This document shows positions 16,964 to 23,682 of a stretch of 28,778 nucleotides of DNA, in pieces. Under the pieces are notes generated by a model, which made no database searches, had not been told where the DNA came from, and worked only from the letters and a program-made list of their open reading frames with translations. This DNA comes from Bacteroidota bacterium (GTDB lineage Bacteria > Bacteroidota > Bacteroidia > Chitinophagales > Chitinophagaceae), in NCBI GenBank assembly GCA_023423835.1, contig JAFAEW010000034.1, forward strand, positions 1-28,778. Direction: 5' to 3'. The position numbers were made by a program, and so were the translations under genes. Within the stretch, counting starts at the first letter, position 1. Every line of letters starts with the position of its first letter.

Positions 16964-17758
16964 ATGGGAATTTATGAACGCTCAGGACTAAGGAAACTGG
17001 GACTTAACGTGGTAGAATGGCTAAACTGGATCCGGATCTACAAATTGAAGACAGGAACGAAAATTTTCGGTAATCTACTCAAAAGAAAGAATGGTTATTT
17101 TCAAGTCAATGCATCGATGTTTGAAGCGCCGGTTTACCTGCGCGACAATGCGTCAGATGTTTTCATATTTAAGCAGGTTTTTTATGAAAAACAATATGAT
17201 TTATATGATCGGGAAATGCCAGCAGCCTTAACTATTATTGACGCCGGAGCCAATATCGGGATGGCGTCGGTATATTTTTCTTTGAAATTTCCTGATGCTC
17301 AAGTAGTAGCCATTGAACCAGAAAAAAGCAATTTTGAAGTACTGGTAAAGAACACTTCGCATTATAAGAATATCAAATCGATGAACAACGCGTTGTGGGA
17401 TAAAAATGAATTACTGCATATTAGTAATCCATCTTCTCTAGCAGCGGGATTTATTGTTGAAGGAACGAAAGAGGAAAAATCGGAGCTCTTGCAGGGAGTG
17501 ACGTTAGGCAAGATAATGGAAGAAAATCATTGGGAAGGAATAGATATCCTTAAAATGGATATTGAGGGCGCCGAAAGGGAAGTTTTTTCAGCCAATGATC
17601 TTGAATGGCTCAAAAAAGTAAAGCTGCTGATTGTTGAAACGCATGATCGTTTCAAACCAGGAACGACAAAGGCCTTATTTAAGGCAATTGAACCTTATGA
17701 TTATACCGCCTATTTTCATCACGAAAATATTTTCATCTTTTTTAATCCGCAAAAATGA
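16964..17758 (+). CDS. FkbM family methyltransferase
   Basis: A 264-residue SAM-dependent O-methyltransferase of the FkbM family. The SAM loop 'IDAGANIGMAS' is at 92-102, the ribose-binding acid in 'VVAIEPEKSNFEVL' at 114-127, and the family motif 'ILKMDIEGAEREV' at about 200-212, with the terminal 'HENIFIFF' strand. FkbM proteins commonly methylate sugars in surface glycans. The gene stands outside the main glycan run, beyond the S46 peptidase, and forms a two-gene operon with the following GT2 gene, overlapping it by 4 bases (ATGA). The first ATG is used because the 80 residues before the SAM loop match the usual N-terminal region. The acceptor is unknown. Confidence 0.9.
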   Translation: MGIYERSGLRKLGLNVVEWLNWIRIYKLKTGTKIFGNLLKRKNGYFQVNASMFEAPVYLRDNASDVFIFKQVFYEKQYDLYDREMPAALTIIDAGANIGMASVYFSLKFPDAQVVAIEPEKSNFEVLVKNTSHYKNIKSMNNALWDKNELLHISNPSSLAAGFIVEGTKEEKSELLQGVTLGKIMEENHWEGIDILKMDIEGAEREVFSANDLEWLKKVKLLIVETHDRFKPGTTKALFKAIEPYDYTAYFHHENIFIFFNPQK

Positions 17759-18597
17759 AGATAGCAGCGGTCGTAATTCTTTATCATCCGGAAGAGCAAG
17801 CTCAAACAAATATCTTGTCCTATGCTCCTTTTGTTGATAAGCTGTTTGCGGTTGATAATACCGAAAATCCATATTTCAGCATGGAAGCAGAAGGAATGGA
17901 TTTTATCTACGTTGCAGATCAGCACAATAAGGGAATTTCCATCAGATTAAACCAGGCAGCACAATTGGCAAGACTCTCGGGATTTGACTGGCTGCTTACT
18001 ATGGACCAGGATTCTTCGTTTGATAAAGCGGTGTTTAAGCAGTATTTAAATTGTATTGAAAGTTATCCCGGAAAAGAAAGTGTGAGCATGTTTGGCGTAA
18101 ACTATTCGGCAATGAGCAGAGAAGAAGGCAATTGCAATTCTGAAGAAAGTCTGCAATTGATTACGTCGGGCAGTGTTTTGAATCTTAAAATATGGAAGGA
18201 ATTAAACGGGTTTGATGAGCAGTTGTTTATCGATGAAGTGGACTTTGAATACTGTCTTCGATCAAGGAAAAATGGGTTTAAAACGATTCGGTTTCCTTCC
18301 ATCTCAATGAAACATAGCCTTGGCCAACTGGTTACAGGCCGGTCGCTGAAAAATGCAAAGGTCACTTCCAGAACCTTGCATCCGCCGATCAGATTGTATT
18401 ACATTGCCCGCAACTTCTTTTATATTCAGAAAAAATACCGGCAGGATTTTCCGAAGGAAATTGATGATCGCAGGAGGAGTCTCATCAACCGGATAAAGAA
18501 TAATGTAATCTATAATCCGGCAAGAATGGAGGTTGTAAAATTCCTCTTCAAGGCCCGGGGCGATTTCCGGAAAAATAAGATGGGAAAGCAATCGTAG
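17755..18597 (+). CDS. GT2 glycosyltransferase, rhamnosyltransferase-like
   Basis: A 280-residue GT2 enzyme of the RfbF/WbbL-like rhamnosyltransferase type. 'AAVVILYHPEE' (4-14), 'FAVDNTENP' (31-39), 'NKGISIRLNQAAQLA' (58-72) and 'LTMDQDSSF' (81-89) are the usual donor motifs. 'GFDEQLFIDEVDFEYCLRSR' (about 152-171) is the hallmark acceptor-side motif. These enzymes often use dTDP-rhamnose, although donor prediction from the motif alone is weak. It overlaps the FkbM gene by 4 bases, and its TAG ends exactly one base before the stop codon of the convergent mqnA, with no intergenic space and no hairpin. The pairing suggests that this enzyme adds a sugar that FkbM methylates, which is inference. 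Confidence 0.86.
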   Translation: MKIAAVVILYHPEEQAQTNILSYAPFVDKLFAVDNTENPYFSMEAEGMDFIYVADQHNKGISIRLNQAAQLARLSGFDWLLTMDQDSSFDKAVFKQYLNCIESYPGKESVSMFGVNYSAMSREEGNCNSEESLQLITSGSVLNLKIWKELNGFDEQLFIDEVDFEYCLRSRKNGFKTIRFPSISMKHSLGQLVTGRSLKNAKVTSRTLHPPIRLYYIARNFFYIQKKYRQDFPKEIDDRRRSLINRIKNNVIYNPARMEVVKFLFKARGDFRKNKMGKQS

Positions 18598-19359
18598 TTA
18601 AACTGCCTTTTCCGTCTTCATCTCCTCCAGCAACTGAAGAAATTTGCTGAGCCCTTTTCTTTTCAATCCGTCTAACTGAAAACTCAAATTTTTCCGGTAA
18701 TAGGTATTCAGGTCGTAATCGGGAAATGGATTTTGCGCAATCACTTCATCCAGATATTCAAAACCAAGACCGTTAGCCTCATTGAATTTTTGAATGAACG
18801 AGTCAGGTAGTTTTTTGTTTGCGATCCAGGCAGCGAATACAAATGGCAGTCCCGTCATCTCTATCCAACCTTTAGCAAGATCGTAGATGTAAGGCGATAT
18901 TTTTCTCTGGTGCAACGCGCGGTCGCCAATTACCACTCCTGCTGTTGCACCCTTCATTTCGCTGATGTAATTTTTGCCCCCCGGTAATAGTTCAACGTCC
19001 ATATTCCAGTGAAACCGCATCAAAACTCTGGCAAGATTGATGGATGTATTACTTTGATAATCGAGCAGCACTTTCTGAATATTGTGTAAGGGAACCTCGC
19101 TGAACAGGGCTACACTTGCCACACCCTCTATCGCCCCGATACAATAATCGCTCACGATGAAATGTTCCTTCATTTTTGGAATGATGGCAACAGGAACGAG
19201 CCCAAGATCTATTTCATTATTCAATAAAAGCGTAGCGATACGCGAAGGATAGTCAACCATCAGATCCATTTCATTCCTCAATTCTTCCGATTGTTCGATG
19301 CCAAATAATAATGGCTTTGTGTTTAAATAACTTACGGCCCCAACTTTTATCTTGTCCAA
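18598..19359 (-). CDS. mqnA: chorismate dehydratase (futalosine menaquinone pathway)
   Basis: A 253-residue cytoplasmic protein with a periplasmic-binding-protein-like fold. MqnA converts chorismate to 3-[(1-carboxyvinyl)oxy]benzoate, the first step of the futalosine route to menaquinone. It begins 'KVGAVSYLNTKPLLFG' (residues 4-19), the family's N-terminal hallmark, and has 'DLGLVPVAIIP' (about 52-62), 'LLDYQSNTSINLARVL' (about 98-113) and 'TGLPFVFAAWIA' (about 170-181). The start is TTG at 19359: no ATG or GTG lies in frame between the upstream region and the conserved first strand, and the first internal Met is at 31. It is divergent from purB across 54 bases. The other mqn genes are not in the window. 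Confidence 0.9.
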   Translation of the reverse strand: MDKIKVGAVSYLNTKPLLFGIEQSEELRNEMDLMVDYPSRIATLLLNNEIDLGLVPVAIIPKMKEHFIVSDYCIGAIEGVASVALFSEVPLHNIQKVLLDYQSNTSINLARVLMRFHWNMDVELLPGGKNYISEMKGATAGVVIGDRALHQRKISPYIYDLAKGWIEMTGLPFVFAAWIANKKLPDSFIQKFNEANGLGFEYLDEVIAQNPFPDYDLNTYYRKNLSFQLDGLKRKGLSKFLQLLEEMKTEKAV

Positions 19360-19365
19360 TTCTGC

Positions 19366-19373
19366 TATTTTTG
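19366..19373 (+). promoter_or_regulatory. possible -7 element for purB
   Basis: TATTTTTG matches TAnnTTTG exactly and lies 40 bases before the purB ATG inside the 54-base gap between divergent mqnA and purB. No well-spaced -33 TTTG is seen, so support is modest. Confidence 0.3.
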
Positions 19374-19413
19374 CCGCAAAGAAAAGAAAAGAAAATTATT
19401 TAAGCCTTAGGGT

Positions 19414-20751
19414 ATGGAACTGAATGAACTTTCCGCTATTTCACCGGTCGATGGCCGTTATCGCAAAAAGGTTTCCGGCCTTGATGCGTATTTCTCTGAA
19501 TATGCTTTAATGAAATACCGCGTCTTTGTGGAAGTGGAATACTTCATTTCGCTTGCAGAATTTCAACTTTTCAGTCTCGATGATTCCACTAAGGAATACC
19601 TGCGGAAAGTGGCCAGAAGGTTTTCAATTGAAGATGCGAAGGAGATCAAAAAGATAGAACGCACGACCAATCACGATGTAAAAGCAGTGGAGTATTTTCT
19701 GAAAGGAAAACTGAACAACGATGAAACCGGTGAGTGGATTCATTTCGGCTTAACCTCGCAGGACATTAATAATACCGCTATTCCGTTAAGTTGGAAAGAT
19801 GCAATTACCCGGCTATACTTACCTGAAGTGGTCAAATTGGTTGAAAAACTGAAATCGCTTTCCGCCGAATGGAAGGACGTTTCAATGCTCGCAAGAACCC
19901 ACGGGCAGCCCGCTTCACCTACAAAGTTGGGAAAAGAAATAAGGGTGTTTGTAGAGCGTATTGAAGGCCAGCTTGCACTGTTCACGCAAATTCCCTATTC
20001 AGCAAAGTTTGGAGGAGCCACCGGAAATTTCAATGCGCATCATGTGGCATTTCCATTAAAAGACTGGACCGGGTTTGCCAATGATTTTGTGGAAGGAAAA
20101 CTTGGATTAAAGCGATCAGAATTCACGACCCAGATTGAACATTACGATAATCTGGCGGCGCAGTTTGATAATTTAAAGCGGATAAATACGATCTTAATTG
20201 ATCTTTGCCGGGATGTATGGACATACATCAGCATGGATTATTTCAAACAAAAAATCAGGAAAGGTGAGATCGGCTCTTCTGCCATGCCGCATAAGGTGAA
20301 TCCTATTGATTTTGAAAACGCCGAAGGAAATTTTGGTCTGGCGAACGCTTTTTTTGAACATCTTTCCCAGAAATTACCGGTTTCGAGGCTGCAGCGTGAT
20401 CTTACCGACAGTACGGTTTTAAGGAACCTTGGAATGCCGATGGCCTATACCATGATCTCATTTCAGTCCCTGATGAAAGGATTGGAAAAATTACTGTTGA
20501 ATGAAGAAAAACTGCAACAGGATTTAAACAACAACTGGGCGGTAGTGGCAGAAGCCATTCAAACGATCCTGAGAAGAGAAAATTATCCAAAGCCATACGA
20601 AGCCTTACTGGAATTGACAAGAGGGAAATCTTCTATTTCCAAAACTGATATAGAGTCGTTTATCAATAACCTGAATTTGAGGGAGGAAATAAAGAAGGAA
20701 TTGCTGCGAATCACACCGGCAAATTACACGGGCATTCAAATTTACAATTGA
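19414..20751 (+). CDS. purB: adenylosuccinate lyase
   Basis: A 445-residue homotetrameric lyase of the fumarase/aspartase superfamily, catalysing two purine steps: SAICAR to AICAR, and adenylosuccinate to AMP. 'LSAISPVDGRY' at residues 6-16 is the typical PurB N-terminus. 'TNHDVKAVEYFL' (about 86-97) and 'WIHFGLTSQDINNTA' (about 109-123) supply substrate-binding and catalytic-site residues. The superfamily signature 'GSSAMPHKVNPIDFEN' is at about 287-302 with the mobile catalytic Ser. The length and motifs match the E. coli-type long PurB (456 residues). The start ATG is clear. It is divergent from mqnA, and 33 bases separate its stop from the broken lipoprotein gene. Confidence 0.97.
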   Translation: MELNELSAISPVDGRYRKKVSGLDAYFSEYALMKYRVFVEVEYFISLAEFQLFSLDDSTKEYLRKVARRFSIEDAKEIKKIERTTNHDVKAVEYFLKGKLNNDETGEWIHFGLTSQDINNTAIPLSWKDAITRLYLPEVVKLVEKLKSLSAEWKDVSMLARTHGQPASPTKLGKEIRVFVERIEGQLALFTQIPYSAKFGGATGNFNAHHVAFPLKDWTGFANDFVEGKLGLKRSEFTTQIEHYDNLAAQFDNLKRINTILIDLCRDVWTYISMDYFKQKIRKGEIGSSAMPHKVNPIDFENAEGNFGLANAFFEHLSQKLPVSRLQRDLTDSTVLRNLGMPMAYTMISFQSLMKGLEKLLLNEEKLQQDLNNNWAVVAEAIQTILRRENYPKPYEALLELTRGKSSISKTDIESFINNLNLREEIKKELLRITPANYTGIQIYN

Positions 20752-20784
20752 CGATATTAATCTGGATTACTAAAACAATTATTT

Positions 20785-21617
20785 ATGAGATTAAACAACC
20801 TAAAACTGGTTGCTGGCACTTTGCCTGTTTCCAGCCTTGCACGGATGTACGAAAGATCCGGCTTTACAAAACTCCGCCATTAATACTTCTGGCGTCGATG
20901 AAGCTAAGCTATCAAGTAACCTGGTTGCCTGGTACACTTTCAACGGAAATGTAAAGGATCACAGCGGAAACGGGAATGATATATTTTTTAACAATGCAAC
21001 TTTTGCAGGGGCAAAAGTGGTAAAGAAAACTCCGCCTTTAAGTTCAATGGAAGTTCTTCTTATATGCGGGTAGCGAATAGCGCATCCTTGCAATGACACC
21101 GGAAAAAGGTCTCACGTTGGTTGCATTGTTTAAAGTAGAAGGATTTTATGATGGCCGTTGCCATGCAAACAGGATTATCCAGAAAGGAGAAGATCACGAT
21201 AATGGCGTATACACTTTAGGGTATGACGATCTGATTTATTGGAATGGATATAATTGTGACCAACCGGTTGCTACAGAGTTTCAGAATTTTTATGCAGCGT
21301 TTGGCAATAACCAATATGATGGAGTGGGGTCAAGAGCATCCGAATATGTTCGAAAAGATAAGTGGTACACCTTGGTGTACACATTCGATCCGAAAACAAG
21401 CGTGAGCAAGCTTTACATCAATAACAAAGTTCCTAAAGAAACAAACGTCGACTTCGATTTCTCCTATTCTCCCAACTCAAAGGATTTATATATTGGGAGA
21501 ATGGAAAGTGATGAATTCCCCTACTGGTTCAACGGTGTGATCGACGAAATCAGAATATATAACTCAGTCTTATCTCCAAAAGAAGCAGATTTTGTGTATA
21601 AGAGCATAAATAACTAA
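20785..21617 (+). pseudogene. LamG-domain (concanavalin A-like) lipoprotein gene with three frameshifts
   Basis: Three frames join into one sensible protein. From the ATG at 20785, 'MRLNNL' leads, after removal of one A in the AAAA run near 20802-20805, into 'NWLLALCLFPALHGC', a lipoprotein signal with an LHGC lipobox. 'LVAWYTFNGNVKDHSGNGND' then opens a LamG fold. Adding one A near 21026-21029 restores 'NSAFKFNGSSSYMRVANS', and adding one A near 21092-21093 joins it to 'MTPEKGLTLVALF', which runs to 'WFNGVIDEIRIYNSVLSP', the typical LamG end. As it stands, no frame makes a lipidated LamG protein. All three changes are single-base shifts in short A runs. The restored product of about 277 residues would be a surface lipoprotein binding glycans or protein. 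It could also be a sequencing artefact. Confidence 0.8.
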
Positions 21618-21640
21618 TTCGTGTTTTACATCACTTTTTT

Positions 21641-21666
21641 GAAGCCGGACTTGCTCCGGTTTTTTT
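21641..21666 (+). terminator. rho-independent terminator after the LamG gene
   Basis: The stem CCGGA / TCCGG with a short CTTGC loop, extended by a G-T pair and AA/TT pairs, is followed by a T run. It lies 24 bases after the LamG stop. The right arm merges into the T tract. Confidence 0.8.
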
Positions 21667-21704
21667 GTGTATGTGCAATCGACTCACTTCGGCGCTCCAC
21701 CTTC

Positions 21705-21736
21705 ATAATAAAATTTTTCGTAATAAATTTTATTAT
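21705..21736. repeat. perfect 12-bp-arm AT-rich inverted repeat upstream of the cytochrome gene
   Basis: The arm ATAATAAAATTT at 21705-21716 is matched by its exact reverse complement at 21725-21736, with an 8-base spacer. The centre is about 48 bases before the cytochrome c ATG. It could be an operator or a weak hairpin. It has no GC-rich stem, so a terminator is less likely. Confidence 0.6.
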
Positions 21737-21768
21737 TTTAAATTGCTCAACAATAAAACAACTTTTGT

Positions 21769-22224
21769 ATGGTCTTTCAAAACAATAAAAAGAAGATAGC
21801 CGTTTTTTCATTTTTGATTTGCTTTACTTTTTTTGGTGTAGCTGCCTATTCTCCCGTGAAAGAAGATCCGGGGCCGTGGAAAAATCTGCAGGTTCTTCCC
21901 AAGGATATCAGTAAGGATAGCCTCGATGCGGTTATGCAGGGTTTTAAAAAAGCGCTGGGCGTCGGTTGCACTTTTTGTCACGTTCATGAGGGTGAAGATT
22001 TTAGTAAAGGCTGGAAGTGGGAAAGCGACGATAAGCCGGAAAAACAAACTGCCCGCTATATGATGCGTATGACGAGAGGTATCAATGAAACCTATTTCAA
22101 CTTCGACTCGTCATCCCGCGCCGACACTATAAATGTAGTAAGTTGTGTAACCTGTCATCGCGGAATACCACATCCTGATAAAGACGCGATAAAAAAGCAG
22201 ATGGAAGAAGACGAGGAAGAATAA
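21769..22224 (+). CDS. dihaem c-type cytochrome, reaction-centre cytochrome subunit family
   Basis: A 151-residue exported electron carrier. An N-terminal basic segment and hydrophobic helix (about 9-27) form a signal peptide or anchor. Two haem motifs are present: CTFCH (C67, C70, H71) and CVTCH (C126, C129, H130). The phrases 'NLQVLPKDIS', 'LDAVMQGFKKALGVGCTFCH' and 'TARYMMRMTRGIN' match the photosynthetic reaction-centre cytochrome c subunit family (CytoC_RC). In non-phototrophs such as Bacteroidota this family appears as small cytochromes of unclear role. Met residues at 98-101 may be the axial ligand of one haem. The tail is very acidic. The gene stands alone, after a terminator and an AT-rich palindrome. 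Confidence 0.88.
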   Translation: MVFQNNKKKIAVFSFLICFTFFGVAAYSPVKEDPGPWKNLQVLPKDISKDSLDAVMQGFKKALGVGCTFCHVHEGEDFSKGWKWESDDKPEKQTARYMMRMTRGINETYFNFDSSSRADTINVVSCVTCHRGIPHPDKDAIKKQMEEDEEE

Positions 22225-22288
22225 AGAAGGAAATCTATTAGGTCTCCTGGTTATTAAAACATTTTGGCGCCCAAATATCAGGTTTCCG

Positions 22289-23500
22289 TCAACTGTTTCT
22301 TTTCAGGCTGCGGTAGGCAAGAATGGCGCTGATCAGCGTTAAGATGGCTCCCATCAAAAATGGCGCGCCGGCGAATAAAAACGGCGCCCCTTCACTCGTA
22401 AAATAGGCAAATAGTGAGGTCATTAGGACGGGTCCGAAGATGGAAGTGGCACTCATTAAACTCGTTAATCCGCCCTGTAACTCGCCTTGTTCATTGTTTG
22501 GAACCGTGCCGGAAATTATGCCCTGCAAAGATGGACCCGCAATTCCCCCGAGTGAATAGGGCACCATAAAGGCAAACATCATCCAACCCTTAGTAGCAAA
22601 GGCAAACAATAAGAATCCAAGACTGTAAAGTGTGAGTCCGATATACACGCCTCTTTTCTGCCCGATCTTCGGAATGATAACTCTGATCAATAATCCTTGT
22701 ACGAGCGCAATCATAATGCCGATGAAGGTTAAAGAATAGCCTACCCATTGCGGTGTCCATTCAAATTTTTCCATTGTATAAAATGTCCAGGTTGTCTGAA
22801 CGGCATGGGCTGAAAGGTAAACGAGAATCAGGGAGATGATCAAGCCCGCGACCGCCGGATATTTTCGCAGGTGCTTTAAAGAGCCGAGTGGATTGGCGCG
22901 TTTCCAACTGAACTGCCGGCGGTTTTCGCGGTTCAACGATTCCGGCAAAATAAAATATCCGTACAGCCAGTTCAGCAGCGTGAGCACGGCTGCGGCATAA
23001 AACGGAACCCGTGATCCGTATTCAGCCATAATACCGCCGATTGCCGGTCCAACAATGAAGCCCATTCCGAATGCTGCTCCCAGCAATCCGAAATTCTGCG
23101 CCCGCTTTTCGGGTGTGCTGATGTCAGCGATATAGGCGGAAGCGGTAGAGAAGCTGGCGCCGGTTATGCCGGCAATTACTCTTCCCAAAAACAGCCACCA
23201 GATTGTAGGAGAGATGGCAAGTAAAATATAATCCAATCCGAAGCCAAAGAGTGAAAACAACAATACCGGTCTCCGGCCGTATTGATCGCTCAGATTGCCG
23301 ATGATGGGGGCAAAAATGAACTGCATGAAGGCATAGGCGAAGGTGAGCCAGCCGCCCCATTCTGATGCCTGGCTGAGATTGCCATGAATCAGTTCTGTTA
23401 TTAAAAGCGGCATCACCGGGATGATTATTCCAAACCCAATGGCGTCAAGCAAAAGGGTGACAAAAATAAATCCCAGTGCCGCATTTTTCTTTTGTGCCAT
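22289..23500 (-). CDS. MFS transporter, TetA-like (TCR/Tet) family
   Basis: A 403-residue, 12-helix inner-membrane exporter of the major facilitator superfamily. The first helix 'LGFIFVTLLLDAIGFGIIIPVMPLL' is typical of TetA-type drug:H+ antiporters, with the conserved Asp in the helix. Motif A is seen as 'GNLSDQYGRRPVLL' in the loop between helices 2 and 3. 'GRVIAGITGASFSTASAYIADIS' is the helix 4-5 region, and 'GFIVGPAIGG' is motif C of antiporters. A drug-efflux role is plausible, but close relatives are often chromosomal with no resistance phenotype. A TTG at 23509 adds three codons; the ATG at 23500 is preferred. It is divergent from malQ across about 180 bases. Confidence 0.9.
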   Translation of the reverse strand: MAQKKNAALGFIFVTLLLDAIGFGIIIPVMPLLITELIHGNLSQASEWGGWLTFAYAFMQFIFAPIIGNLSDQYGRRPVLLFSLFGFGLDYILLAISPTIWWLFLGRVIAGITGASFSTASAYIADISTPEKRAQNFGLLGAAFGMGFIVGPAIGGIMAEYGSRVPFYAAAVLTLLNWLYGYFILPESLNRENRRQFSWKRANPLGSLKHLRKYPAVAGLIISLILVYLSAHAVQTTWTFYTMEKFEWTPQWVGYSLTFIGIMIALVQGLLIRVIIPKIGQKRGVYIGLTLYSLGFLLFAFATKGWMMFAFMVPYSLGGIAGPSLQGIISGTVPNNEQGELQGGLTSLMSATSIFGPVLMTSLFAYFTSEGAPFLFAGAPFLMGAILTLISAILAYRSLKRNS

Positions 23501-23682
23501 GCATTTCAAACTTTAGAAAAAGGCTGCAAAAATCAGCAATTCCGGCGATACAAAACAACATTTTTATTTGACCGGTAATCGTTTTTCAGCAATTATGGAA
23601 CCGTTATTATTTCGGGATTCCCGGTCACCTTCCGCCGATAGGACTTAAATTTGTAATTATCGGGCCGGTCGCAGCTTTATTA

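Noticed and set aside
20785..21100. Programmed ribosomal frameshifting in the LamG gene
   Set aside because: Three shifts in different directions would be needed, without a slippery heptamer or stimulatory hairpin that I can see. Mutation or sequencing error is simpler.
23573..23682. Upstream in-frame extension of MalQ with a hydrophobic stretch (VIIGPVAALLVVLFL) that could be a membrane anchor
   Set aside because: The frame has no ATG, GTG or TTG before 23683, so it cannot be translated from a normal start. The stretch is probably promoter DNA.
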